A stretch of 32,880 bases of DNA. It comes from CAIWHR01 sp040007035 (GTDB lineage: Bacteria > Pseudomonadota > Gammaproteobacteria > Burkholderiales > Casimicrobiaceae). The stretch spans positions 1 through 32,880 of the forward strand of contig JBDTVU010000025.1 in NCBI GenBank assembly GCA_040007035.1, written 5' to 3'. Below the pieces are notes generated by a model. It was not told where the DNA came from. It ran no database searches and saw only the letters and a list, made by a program, of their open reading frames with translations. Within the stretch, counting starts at the first letter, position 1. Each line of letters starts with the position of its first letter. Positions 15,600 to 23,910 of this stretch are shown here, in pieces. Made by a program: the position numbers and the translations under genes.

Positions 15600-17978
15600 A
15601 TGAAAGTGATCGAGAAGACAACGCTGATCGGCAAGCGCATCGCCAAGCTCGATGCGCCCGAGAAGGCGAGCGGCAAGACGCGCTACGTCCATGACCTCGA
15701 CCTGCCCGGCCAGCTTTACGGGCGGATCCTGCGCTCACCCCGGGTCCACGCGCGGATCAGGCGGATCGACGTCGCGAAGGCGCGGGCGCTGCCCGGCGTT
15801 CATGCCGTGCTCACCGCCGCCGACGTGCCGTACCAGCGCCCGCTGGGCGTGGGCAAGGACCAGTTGCCGCTCAAGGGCGACAAGGTCAGGAGCCGCCGCG
15901 ACGAGATCGCCGCGGTCGCCGCCGAGACCGAGGAAATCGCCGCCGCGGCGCTGGCACTGATCGAGGTCGACTACGAGGATCTGCCGCCGCTCACCGACCC
16001 CGCCGAGGCGCTGAAGCCCGGAGCGCCGGTGATCCACGACGAGAAGACGGCGGCACCCGCGCCGCACGAGTCGCTGAAGCCGGGCGAACCCGGGGACGCC
16101 GAGGCGCACCGGCACAACGTCGCGATGACGTTCGACTACGCGCAGGGGGATGTCGCCGTCGGCGAGGCGGAGTCGGACGTGATCGTCGACGACTGGTTCC
16201 GACTGCACTACGTGACGCACTGCTGCCTAGGGGTGTCCGGGATCATTGCCGAGTTCGATTCGTCCGGCAACCTGACGCTGCACTCGAACACGCAGGTGCC
16301 GTTCCTGCACAAGCGGGAGTTCGCCGAGATCCTCGGCATGGACCCGGGCCGCATCCGCATCATCCAGCCGCCGATCGGCGGCGGCTTCGGCTCGAAGCTC
16401 GACATCTACCCGTTCGAGCCGATCTGCGTGTTCCTCGCCAAGGCGACCGGCCGGCCGGTGAAGCTGGTGTTTTCGCGCGAGGAGGAGTTCGTCGCGTCGC
16501 CGACCCGGCAGCCGGTTCTGCTGAGGCTGCGCAGCGGCGCGAAGAAGGACGGCACGCTGACGTTCCGCACCTGCGAGACGCTGCACGACAACGGCGCGTA
16601 CACGTCGTGGGGCGCGACGACGCCGTTCGTGATGATGCAGACGATCTCGTCGCTGTACCGGGTGCCGCACTGCAAGTACCACACGACCGCCGTCTACACC
16701 AACAACCCGTACGCAGGATCGTTCCGCGGCTACGGCAACCTGCAGGCGACGTTCGCCGTCGAGCAGCAGATGGACAAGCTGGCGGCCGCGCTGGGGCTCG
16801 ACCCGCTCGAGATGCGCCTCAGGAATGCGCAGGACCCGGGCGAGACGACCCAGCAGGGGATGCATTTCAAGACCTGCGGCTTGAAGGAGTGCCTCACCAC
16901 GGCCGCCGCCGCCTCGCATTGGCGGGAGCAGCACCTCGCGGCCATCGCCGCGCAGAAGACGCCGGGCCGGTTCAAGCGCGGCGTCGGGATGGCGTCGATG
17001 CTGCACGTCGGCGGCGGCGCCAAGATCTACCCGTCCGACGGCTGCGGCACGATCCTCAAGCTCGACGACTTCGCGCACATCACGCTGATGACTGGGGCGT
17101 CCGAGATCGGCCAGGGCTCGGAGACGGTGCTGGCGCAGCTCGTCTGCGAGGAGCTCGGCATCCCGCTCGACGCGGTGACGGTCGTCAACAACGACACCGA
17201 CATCACGCCGTGGGACGTCGGCGTCCACGCCAGCCGCACCACCTTCATCGGCGGCAACTCGGCGCTCGGCGCCGCGCGCAAGGCGAAGGTGAAGATCCTC
17301 GCCGCCGCCGCCAAGGTAACCGGCGTGCCGGAGGCGGAGCTCGAACTGCGCAGCGGACACATCGTCCATGCCGCCAGCGGCGAGGCGATCATGAGTCTCG
17401 CCAAGCTGCTGCGGTCGCTGCACTTCTCGGACAAGGCCGAGCTGGTGATGACCACCCACTACTACGAGCCGCCGTCGCAGCACCAGGACAAGGCGTTCAA
17501 GGGCGACGTCTCGGCGGCGTACGCGTGGGCGACGCAGGTGGTCGAGGTCGAGGTCGACACCGAGACCGGGATCGTGAAGCTCGTCAAGGTGACCGGCGCG
17601 CACGACGTCGGCCGCGTGCTGAACCGGCTGGGCATCGAGGGCCAGATCGAGGGCGGCATCGTGATGGGCCAGGGCTACGCGATCACCGAGGAGCTGATCG
17701 TCCAAGACGGCGTCGTGCGCAACCCGGGCTTTCGCGACTACAAGCTCGTCACCGCGCCGGAGATTCCGGAAATGGACATCCATTTCATCGAGACGATGGA
17801 CGGAGAAGGCCCGCAGGGTGCGAAGGGCGTGGGCGAGGCGCCGGCGATCTGCATCGCCGCGGCGACGGCCAACGCGATCGCCAACGCGACCGGGGTGCGC
17901 ATCTACGAGCTGCCGTTCACGCCGGAGAAGGTGTACCGGGCGCTGCACGCCGCCTCCGCCGCCGTCGAGCCCACCTGA
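15600..17978 (+). CDS. Molybdenum hydroxylase, molybdopterin-binding large subunit (probable indoleacetate 2-hydroxylase)
   Basis: A 792-residue xanthine-oxidase-family catalytic subunit. It begins with the a/b-hammerhead domain (KTRYVHDLDLPG), has QPPIGGGFGSK near residue 260 and RGYGNLQATF near 376, GQGSETVLAQ near 503, and the catalytic glutamate Glu746 in GVGEAP. AAGGAGA precedes the ATG. It would insert water-derived oxygen at C2 of the indole ring without O2, giving the enol/keto forms of 2-oxo-indoleacetate. No CoxD/XdhC-type cofactor-insertion protein is encoded in the window, so that chaperone must come from elsewhere. The substrate is inferred from the cluster; the sequence alone does not distinguish free acid from CoA ester. 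Confidence 0.88.
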   Translation: MKVIEKTTLIGKRIAKLDAPEKASGKTRYVHDLDLPGQLYGRILRSPRVHARIRRIDVAKARALPGVHAVLTAADVPYQRPLGVGKDQLPLKGDKVRSRRDEIAAVAAETEEIAAAALALIEVDYEDLPPLTDPAEALKPGAPVIHDEKTAAPAPHESLKPGEPGDAEAHRHNVAMTFDYAQGDVAVGEAESDVIVDDWFRLHYVTHCCLGVSGIIAEFDSSGNLTLHSNTQVPFLHKREFAEILGMDPGRIRIIQPPIGGGFGSKLDIYPFEPICVFLAKATGRPVKLVFSREEEFVASPTRQPVLLRLRSGAKKDGTLTFRTCETLHDNGAYTSWGATTPFVMMQTISSLYRVPHCKYHTTAVYTNNPYAGSFRGYGNLQATFAVEQQMDKLAAALGLDPLEMRLRNAQDPGETTQQGMHFKTCGLKECLTTAAAASHWREQHLAAIAAQKTPGRFKRGVGMASMLHVGGGAKIYPSDGCGTILKLDDFAHITLMTGASEIGQGSETVLAQLVCEELGIPLDAVTVVNNDTDITPWDVGVHASRTTFIGGNSALGAARKAKVKILAAAAKVTGVPEAELELRSGHIVHAASGEAIMSLAKLLRSLHFSDKAELVMTTHYYEPPSQHQDKAFKGDVSAAYAWATQVVEVEVDTETGIVKLVKVTGAHDVGRVLNRLGIEGQIEGGIVMGQGYAITEELIVQDGVVRNPGFRDYKLVTAPEIPEMDIHFIETMDGEGPQGAKGVGEAPAICIAAATANAIANATGVRIYELPFTPEKVYRALHAASAAVEPT

Positions 17979-19174
17979 TGCGCCGACGCACCGTCATCTC
18001 GCTGGAGCAGGCGCTGTCGCTGCCGTACGCGACGCTGCGCTTCGTCCAACTCGGGTGGCGGGTGATCCGGATCGAGTCGACGCCGGCGGGCGACGGCCTC
18101 CCCGGCGACCCGAACCGCTACATCGGCCGCAACGCCGTCGACGACGACCGCCGCACCTATTTCGTCGCGCCGAACGTCGGCAAGGAAGCGATCGCGCTCA
18201 ACCTCAAGGACCCGCGCGGCCGCGACTCGTTGCAGCGCCTGCTGCGCGCGCTCGACGTCGATGTCTTCTGCTGCAACGTGATGCCGGGCCGCTACGGGCC
18301 GCTCGGCATCGACTACGACACGCTGTCCGCCGCCAAGCCGGACCTGATCTGGGCCGGGATCTCGGCGCTGGGCCCCGAGCATCCGGACGTTCCGGGCTAC
18401 GACCCGGTGCTGCAGGCGATGGCCGGTTTCATGGAGATCACCGGCGATCCGGCCGGGCCGCCGACGGTGACCGGCGTGCCGATCGTCGACCTGAAATCCG
18501 GCGACGAGGTCTACGCCAACGTGCTGCTCGCGCTCGCCGAGCGCGCCGAGACCGGCCGCGGCAAGCGGATCGACGTGTCGATGCTGCAGGCGGCGGCATC
18601 CTGGCTCATCACGACGTTGCCGCTCGTCGACTTCGACTGCGACCCGTCGGAAATCACGCGCGCAGGCAACGAGCACCGCAAGTTCATCCCGACCAACGTC
18701 TATCCGACCAGGGACGGCTTCGTCTATCTCGCCGTCGGCTCGGACGCGCAATGGAAACGGCTCACTGCGACGGCGATGTTCGCGCCGGTGGCGCACGCGG
18801 CACGCGCAACCAACGCCGGCCGGCAGCAGAACCGCGTCGCGCTGCGCCGCGACATGACGGCCGTCACCCAGGCCCGACCGACCGCCGAGCTCGCCGCGAC
18901 GCTGTCCGCCGCGACGATTCCGTGGGCGGCGATCAACGACATCCGGCAGGTCCGCGAACTGCCGGCGCTCGCGCGAGCGTTCACGACCACGCACACGCCG
19001 GACGGGAGGACGATCCGGATGCAGCCGGCGGCGGTGAGCCTGCCGGGCATGAGCAGCGAGTACGCGTTTCCGCCGAAGTACGCCGAGCACACGCGGCCGG
19101 TGCTGGCGGAGGCAGGGTTCACCGACGACGACATCGCCATGCTGGCGCGAGAAGGCGTGGTCGGCATCATCTAG
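17978..19174 (+). CDS. iaaL: Class III CoA-transferase (CaiB/BaiF), phenylsuccinyl-CoA-transferase type
   Basis: A 398-residue formyl-CoA-transferase-family enzyme. The likely catalytic aspartate is Asp171 in PIVDLKSGDE, followed by LALAERAETGRGKRIDVSML, the standard family context. The ATG shares one base with the stop of the molybdenum subunit (TGATG). It moves CoA between carboxylic acids by a mixed-anhydride mechanism. In Aromatoleum the equivalent IaaL is a phenylsuccinyl-CoA transferase that loads CoA onto the ring-opened dicarboxylate before the mutase. The N-terminus is a little short for the family and starts directly at VISLEQALSLP; no upstream start fits. Confidence 0.88.
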   Translation: MRRRTVISLEQALSLPYATLRFVQLGWRVIRIESTPAGDGLPGDPNRYIGRNAVDDDRRTYFVAPNVGKEAIALNLKDPRGRDSLQRLLRALDVDVFCCNVMPGRYGPLGIDYDTLSAAKPDLIWAGISALGPEHPDVPGYDPVLQAMAGFMEITGDPAGPPTVTGVPIVDLKSGDEVYANVLLALAERAETGRGKRIDVSMLQAAASWLITTLPLVDFDCDPSEITRAGNEHRKFIPTNVYPTRDGFVYLAVGSDAQWKRLTATAMFAPVAHAARATNAGRQQNRVALRRDMTAVTQARPTAELAATLSAATIPWAAINDIRQVRELPALARAFTTTHTPDGRTIRMQPAAVSLPGMSSEYAFPPKYAEHTRPVLAEAGFTDDDIAMLAREGVVGII

Positions 19175-19185
19175 CGGCTGTCCGT

Positions 19186-19199
19186 TTGGCGGCCGCCAA
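19186..19199. other. Perfect 14-bp palindrome before the binding-protein gene
   Basis: TTGGCGGCCGCCAA is a perfect palindrome in the 58-nt gap between the CoA-transferase stop and the binding-protein start. It is not followed by a T-run. It could form a short hairpin in the message that sets the high relative level usual for binding proteins, or be an operator. GC-rich palindromes arise easily at this base composition, so this is weak. Confidence 0.3.
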
Positions 19200-19232
19200 G
19201 GCATCGTTTGCCAACCTGAAGGAGACCGGAAC

Positions 19233-20381
19233 ATGAACACGGCAACTTGGATCAAAGCGGCGCTGGCGATCGTGCTGACCTCGACCTCGGCGCTCGCCCA
19301 GATGAAGGTCGGCTTGATCGCGTCGACCACCGGGCCGACCGCAGTGGTCGGCATCCCGCAGAAAAACACGGCGGCGCTGCTGCCGAAGAAGATCGGCGAC
19401 ATCACCGTCGAGTACATCGTGCTCGACGACGCCAGCGATTCGACGCAGAGCGTGATGAGCGTCAAGAAGCTGCTGTCGGAGTCGAACATCGACGCGCTGA
19501 TCGGCCCGTCGGGCTCGCCCAACGCGGTCGGCATCGTCCAGTTCATGGCCGAGAGCGGCACGCCGATGCTCGCGCCCGTCGGCACCACCGCGGTCGTGCT
19601 GCCGATGGACGACAAGAAACGGTGGGTGTTCAAGACGACGCAGAACGACAACCTCATTTCCGACGCGCTGGTCGCTCACATGGTGAAGACCGGCGTGAAG
19701 ACCGTCGGCTTCATCGGCTTCAACGACCCCTACGGCGAGAACTGGTACGCGGTGTTCAACGCGCAGGCGCAGAAGGCCGGGATCAGGATCGTCGCCAACG
19801 AACGCTTCCTGCGGTCCGACGGCTCGGTCACCGGGCAGACGGCAAAGCTGATGGCCGCGAAGCCCGACGCCGTCCTCGTCGCCGCCGCGGGCGGCCCGAC
19901 GGTGCTCCCGCAGACGACACTGGTCGACGCCGGCTACAAAGGCCGCATCTACCAGACGCACGGCGCGGCGTCTCCCGACTTCCTGCGGCTCGGCGGCGCC
20001 AAGGTCGAGGGCACGGTGCTCGCCGCAAGCCTGATGTTGGTGCTGCCGGAGATCGCCGACAGCGTGCCGTCGAAAGCGGTTGCGCAGGAATACATCGCCG
20101 CGTACGAGAAGATGTACGGCAACAAGCCGGCGACGTTCGGCGCCAACGTCTACGACGCGGGGCTGCTGCTCGCCCGGGCGGTGCCGGAAGCGGCGAAGAA
20201 GGGCAAGCCCGGAACGCCGGAATTTCGCGCCGCGCTGCGCGACGCGCTCGAAACCACGCGCGAGCTGGTTGGCACTCAGGGCGTCTACAATATGTCACCG
20301 GCCGATCATTCCGGATTCGACGACCGCGGCCGGGTGCTGATCACCGTCAAGGACGGGGGCTGGCGCTTGCTGCGGGATTGA
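19233..20381 (+). CDS. Periplasmic branched-chain-amino-acid-type ABC substrate-binding protein
   Basis: A 382-residue Leu/Ile/Val-binding-protein-family (Peripla_BP_6) protein. The signal peptide covers residues 1-22 and ends in SALA, with cleavage expected before Gln23. The mature domain begins MKVGLIASTTGPTA and has the typical VKKLLSESNIDALIGP and VGFIGFNDPYGE segments. GAAGGAGA precedes the ATG. A binding protein of this kind is among the indoleacetate-induced proteins of Azoarcus evansii, so it probably captures indoleacetate or a related aromatic acid. No permease or ATPase gene is in the window, so it must work with transporter parts encoded elsewhere. Confidence 0.9.
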   Translation: MNTATWIKAALAIVLTSTSALAQMKVGLIASTTGPTAVVGIPQKNTAALLPKKIGDITVEYIVLDDASDSTQSVMSVKKLLSESNIDALIGPSGSPNAVGIVQFMAESGTPMLAPVGTTAVVLPMDDKKRWVFKTTQNDNLISDALVAHMVKTGVKTVGFIGFNDPYGENWYAVFNAQAQKAGIRIVANERFLRSDGSVTGQTAKLMAAKPDAVLVAAAGGPTVLPQTTLVDAGYKGRIYQTHGAASPDFLRLGGAKVEGTVLAASLMLVLPEIADSVPSKAVAQEYIAAYEKMYGNKPATFGANVYDAGLLLARAVPEAAKKGKPGTPEFRAALRDALETTRELVGTQGVYNMSPADHSGFDDRGRVLITVKDGGWRLLRD

Positions 20382-20406
20382 GCGGATCGGGGCCGGACGA
20401 GCCGCC

Positions 20407-21237
20407 ATGGACAGAGCGCGGATCGAACAGGGCCGGCGGAAGATCGTCGAGCGCTTCGGTCCGTGGTCGGCGCACAACATCCGGCTCGCCGATGACATCT
20501 ACACGATCGGCAGCGAAATCGCCGGCGACGAGTTCAAGCTGCGGCGGGTCCTGCGTACAGTCGCCGACGTCGCAGGCCGTCCGCTCGCGACGCTGCGCAT
20601 CCTCGACCTCGCCTGCCTCGAGGGGATGTACGCGGTCGAGTTTGCCCGCCACGGGGCAAAGGTCGTCGGCATCGAGGGGCGGGAGCAGAACCTGGCCAAG
20701 GCGCGCTTCGCGAAGGAAGTCCTCGCGCTCCCGAACCTCGAATTCGTCCACGACGACGTACGCAATCTCGCCCGGGTAAAGCACGGCGAGTTCGACGTCG
20801 TCCTGTGCCTCGGCATCCTCTACCACCTCGATGCGCCGGACGTGTTCGCCTTCCTCGAACGGATGGCCGACGTGTGCTGCGGCTTCGCCGTCATCGATAC
20901 CCACATCGCGGCGTCCGCCGCGAGGTCGTGCGTCTACCAGGGCCGCATCTACCGTGGCCGCACATTTGCCGAGCACGATCCGGCATCGACGCCCGCCGAT
21001 CGCGCGGCGAACCTGTGGTCGTCGCTCGACAACGTCAACAGCTTCTGGCCGACGCGGGCGTCGCTGCTGAACGCGCTCACGCACGCGGGCTTCACGTCGA
21101 TATATGAATGCGCGATGCCGCCCGAGCCGGCCAAGCCGGCCGACCGGATCACGTTGGTGGCGGCGCGTGGACGGGCGCTGGCGCTGCTCGGCTCACCGCA
21201 GCTCGACGCGCAGCCGGTCGGAGACCTGCTCGAGTGA
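20407..21237 (+). CDS. Class I SAM-dependent methyltransferase, substrate unknown
   Basis: A 276-residue Rossmann-fold methyltransferase. The SAM-binding motif I is LDLACLEGMYAVEFA (about residues 63-77), with Leu-Glu where most families have Gly-x-Gly. It is followed by the acidic VVGIEGREQNL and the motif-IV-like FDVVLCLGILYHLDAPD. The layout resembles CmoB-type and related small-molecule methyltransferases. It starts 25 nt after the binding-protein gene on the same strand and may be the last gene of the iaa transcript, but no methylation step is known in this pathway. An independent function is equally possible. Confidence 0.75.
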   Translation: MDRARIEQGRRKIVERFGPWSAHNIRLADDIYTIGSEIAGDEFKLRRVLRTVADVAGRPLATLRILDLACLEGMYAVEFARHGAKVVGIEGREQNLAKARFAKEVLALPNLEFVHDDVRNLARVKHGEFDVVLCLGILYHLDAPDVFAFLERMADVCCGFAVIDTHIAASAARSCVYQGRIYRGRTFAEHDPASTPADRAANLWSSLDNVNSFWPTRASLLNALTHAGFTSIYECAMPPEPAKPADRITLVAARGRALALLGSPQLDAQPVGDLLE

Positions 21238-21286
21238 ATGACGGAGTGCCCCGGACGGCATCGGGCTGGCGGTGCCCGTGACGGCT

Positions 21287-21300
21287 GTCGCCGCGGCGAC
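21287..21300. other. GC palindrome in the 218-bp gap after the methyltransferase
   Basis: GTCGCCGCGGCGAC is a perfect 14-bp palindrome early in the gap between the methyltransferase stop (21237) and the next start (21456). No loop or clean T-tract follows, so a terminator is doubtful. The remainder of the gap contains nothing I can assign apart from the GTGGAGG ribosome site just before 21456. Confidence 0.2.
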
Positions 21301-21455
21301 GGTGCCGTGACGTGCCTCTTTCTGCGGACGGGGTTCTCGGATCTTTCCCATCTGCCGAACGTTGTTTCTCGCAGCGCATGTGTTCGTCGCCGCACGGTTG
21401 GTGGCATGATGGCGGCCGTGCCGGCGCCGGCACTTCTCTTTCGTGGAGGCATTCG

Positions 21456-21851
21456 ATGTTCGATCCCGTATCCATTCCGTTCGGCGCGAAGATGCTGTTC
21501 AACACCCTTTCGCTGAAGCCCGGCGTCAGCATGGACGACGTCGAGCTGGCGTTGGGCGAGATGTGCAACGTGGTGAAGGACACCTACGGCGGCGACAAGG
21601 GCGGGTTCATCGCCGGCCAGGTGTTCAAGTTCTCGGGCTTCGTCTCCGACGAGGGCTCGCTCGCCGCCGTGAAGACGGCCGACGACCACATCGCGATCGT
21701 CACCTACTGGCGCTCGTTCGCCGAGCACGAAAAGTCGCACGCCGACGCGGTCTTCAAGGCGAAATTTGCCGCGATGGCCGAGTTGTGCACTGACAGCAAG
21801 GAGCTCGGCTACGACCTGCTGTGGCAGGGCACGCCGGAGCCTGATGCCTGA
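21456..21851 (+). CDS. Small hypothetical protein, possible dimeric alpha-beta barrel
   Basis: A 131-residue soluble protein. The central part (HIAIVTYWRSFAEHEKSHADAV, about residues 77-98 in shortened form) recalls antibiotic-biosynthesis-monooxygenase-like ferredoxin folds, in which a Trp and a His-rich helix follow a beta strand. I cannot place it in a named family with confidence. GTGGAGG eight bases before the ATG fixes the start. Its end overlaps the ADP-ribosylglycohydrolase start by 8 nt, so the two are co-translated. The function is unknown. Confidence 0.7.
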   Translation: MFDPVSIPFGAKMLFNTLSLKPGVSMDDVELALGEMCNVVKDTYGGDKGGFIAGQVFKFSGFVSDEGSLAAVKTADDHIAIVTYWRSFAEHEKSHADAVFKAKFAAMAELCTDSKELGYDLLWQGTPEPDA

Positions 21852-22752
21852 GCTGCGCGACCGCTGCCTCGGCGCGCTCGTCGGGCTTGCCTGCGGCGAC
21901 GCCGTCGACACGACGGTCGAGTTCAAGTCGCGCGGCAGCTTTCCGCCGGTCACCGACATGGTTGGCGGCGGGCCGTTCGGGCTCGCGGTCGGCGAATGGA
22001 CCGACGACACGTCGATGGCGCTGTGCATGGCCGAAAGCCTCGTCGAACGCGGCGGTTTCGACGCGGCCGACCAGATGTCGCGCTACGTCCGGTGGTGGAA
22101 GCAAGGGCATCTGAGCGCCACCGGCCGCTGCTTCGACATCGGCGGGACCACACGTGCCGCGCTGCAGCGGTTTGTCGACACCAACGATCCATTCGCCGGC
22201 TCGACGCATCCGCACTCCGCCGGCAACGGCTCACTGATGCGCCTCGCGCCGGTCGTGCTGTTCTTCCATCCCGATTCCGCACAAGTGCGGCACTACGCCG
22301 GCGAAAGCTCGCGCACGACGCACGCCGCGCCCGAAGCGATCGAATGCTGCCGGCTGTTCGCGGCGATGCTCGATGCGACGCTTGCAGGCGCGAAGCGCGA
22401 AGCGATCCTCACTGGCCATGGATACGCGCCGACGGAACCGAAAGTGGCAGACATCGCCGGCTCCGGTTATGTCGGTAAATCGGTCAGCGAGGTCGAGGGG
22501 TCCGGCTACTGCGTCGAATCGCTGGAGGCCGCGCTGTGGTGCTTCCGGTCGACGGAAAGCTTTCGCGACGCCGTGCTCAAAGCGGCGAACCTCGGCCACG
22601 ACGCCGACACGACGGCGGCCATCGTCGGCCAGATCGCCGGCGCGCACTACGGCATCGACGGCATTCCGCCGCAGTGGCGGGCGAAGCTCGCGCTCTCCCA
22701 TCGCATCGAGGAACTGGCGGTCGCTCTCGCGGTGCAACGCGGCGCGGGGTAG
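21844..22752 (+). CDS. ADP-ribosylglycohydrolase family protein (DraG-like)
   Basis: A 302-residue all-helical hydrolase. The first metal site motif is WTDDTSM near residue 56; the second is GHDADTTAAIVGQIAGA near residue 256, carrying the Asp/Asp/Thr ligands of the dinuclear Mg2+ centre. GALVGLACGDA at the N-terminus is also typical. Members remove ADP-ribose from arginine or other acceptors, or cleave small ADP-ribosyl compounds; DraG itself reactivates nitrogenase reductase. No DraT transferase or nif gene is nearby, so the target is open. It overlaps the preceding small gene by 8 nt and is convergent with the LysR gene, 98 nt apart. Confidence 0.87.
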   Translation: MPELRDRCLGALVGLACGDAVDTTVEFKSRGSFPPVTDMVGGGPFGLAVGEWTDDTSMALCMAESLVERGGFDAADQMSRYVRWWKQGHLSATGRCFDIGGTTRAALQRFVDTNDPFAGSTHPHSAGNGSLMRLAPVVLFFHPDSAQVRHYAGESSRTTHAAPEAIECCRLFAAMLDATLAGAKREAILTGHGYAPTEPKVADIAGSGYVGKSVSEVEGSGYCVESLEAALWCFRSTESFRDAVLKAANLGHDADTTAAIVGQIAGAHYGIDGIPPQWRAKLALSHRIEELAVALAVQRGAG

Positions 22753-22850
22753 CCCGGTATCGAGTGCGCGGACCTGGAGTCGCGCAGCCGTCGCCTTTCG
22801 ATCCGACAGGTACCGAATCGGCTTCCCGGTGTCGTTCCCGCGATATCGCT

Positions 22851-23783
22851 TCAGCCTTCGGTGGCTGTTCCGCTTGTCGAAGAATCGCCGAGTTGCTCCG
22901 CGCAAACATCCCGTACGCACCCGCGCAGCCATCGATGCGCCGGATCGGCATGCAGCCTCGGATGCCAGAGCAGTGAAACGGTGATCTCCGGCACGGGGAC
23001 CGGAAGGTGGAAGGCATGCATTCCGGCACGCAGGTTTCCGGTGTGTCGTTCGGGAACGCTGGCGATCAGATCAGAGGCCCGGGCCAGGGCCAGCGCGGTC
23101 GAAAAGCCACTTACGATCGTGACAATCTCCCTCTCCAGGCCGAACGACTTCAACGCTTCATCGATCGGTCCGTTGTCGAGCCCTCGTCGCGAAACGACGA
23201 CGTGCCTGCCGGCCGCATAACGGGAGGGAGTGATCTCGCCCTGACAGAGCGAGTGCCCCATCCGCACGACGCCGATGAAACGGTCCCGGAACAACGCCTG
23301 CGCACGCACCTCTGGACCCATCGTGTTCCCCACGACGCCGGTTTCCAGATCGACGGTTCCGTCGCGAAGCAGAGCGCTCTCTCTGTCCAGCTTCTGCACG
23401 AAGCGCAGCCGCACGCCGGGAGCTTCCCCGCCGACGCGAGCAATGAGGTCCGGTCCAAAGTTTTCCACAAAGCCCTCGCTGGTCCTCAGCGTGAACGTTC
23501 GGACCAGCAGTTTGAGGTCGGGCTTCTCGGCAGGGCGTAGAACCGCTTCGGTGTCCTGCACAAGCTGACTCACCCTTTCGCGGAGTTGGAGCGCTCGGGG
23601 CGTCGGGACGAGGCCTCGTCCGGCCCTGACCAACAGCGGATCGCCCGTCGTCTCACGCAATCGCGCCAGCGCCCGGCTCATCGCCGACGGGCTGAGCCGC
23701 AACCGTCGGGCTGCGCGTGCAACGCTGCCTTCCGTGAGCAGCACATCAAGGGTGGCAAGCAGGTTGAGATCGGGCCTCGACAT
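22851..23783 (-). CDS. LysR family transcriptional regulator
   Basis: A 310-residue regulator. The N-terminal winged helix (residues 5-62) reads LLATLDVLLTEGSVARAARRL then LSPSAMSRALARLRETTGDPLLVR, close to the NodD/NahR-like branch. The rest is a periplasmic-binding-like effector domain. I start it at the ATG at 23783; the longer frame upstream runs through the divergent promoter region and has no family similarity. It is divergent from an MFS exporter, the usual layout for a LysR controlling an efflux gene. The ligand is unknown. Confidence 0.88.
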   Translation of the reverse strand: MSRPDLNLLATLDVLLTEGSVARAARRLRLSPSAMSRALARLRETTGDPLLVRAGRGLVPTPRALQLRERVSQLVQDTEAVLRPAEKPDLKLLVRTFTLRTSEGFVENFGPDLIARVGGEAPGVRLRFVQKLDRESALLRDGTVDLETGVVGNTMGPEVRAQALFRDRFIGVVRMGHSLCQGEITPSRYAAGRHVVVSRRGLDNGPIDEALKSFGLEREIVTIVSGFSTALALARASDLIASVPERHTGNLRAGMHAFHLPVPVPEITVSLLWHPRLHADPAHRWLRGCVRDVCAEQLGDSSTSGTATEG

Positions 23784-23794
23784 GGATTGACCAT

Positions 23795-23821
23795 AGCATA
23801 GCTGGTGTGAAATGGCGTCAA
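23795..23821 (-). promoter_or_regulatory. Candidate promoter of the LysR gene in the divergent region
   Basis: Read on the minus strand, TTGACG (23816-23821) lies 15 bp before TATGCT (23795-23800). Transcription would begin within a few bases of the LysR start, leaving almost no leader. The region also separates LysR from the exporter, so the LysR binding site should be here, but I see no clear T-N11-A palindrome that stands out. Confidence 0.35.
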
Positions 23822-23910
23822 ACGCATTAATACAGTGCAAATCATGCGTCTTCCGCCATGTCATGCAACGGGCTACGCTTTCAACCGTTACGTTTCGGGA
23901 GTCAAGAATC

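Noticed and set aside
16607..17977. Upstream extension of the CoA-transferase frame giving an 855-residue protein
   Set aside because: The extension is opposite-frame sequence of the molybdenum subunit gene; the CoA-transferase domain starts at 17978.
14259..17978. Xanthine dehydrogenase or CO dehydrogenase
   Set aside because: The three-subunit layout fits the family, but the large subunit lacks the CO-dehydrogenase AYRCSFR-type loop and no purine genes are nearby. The indoleacetate context explains it better.
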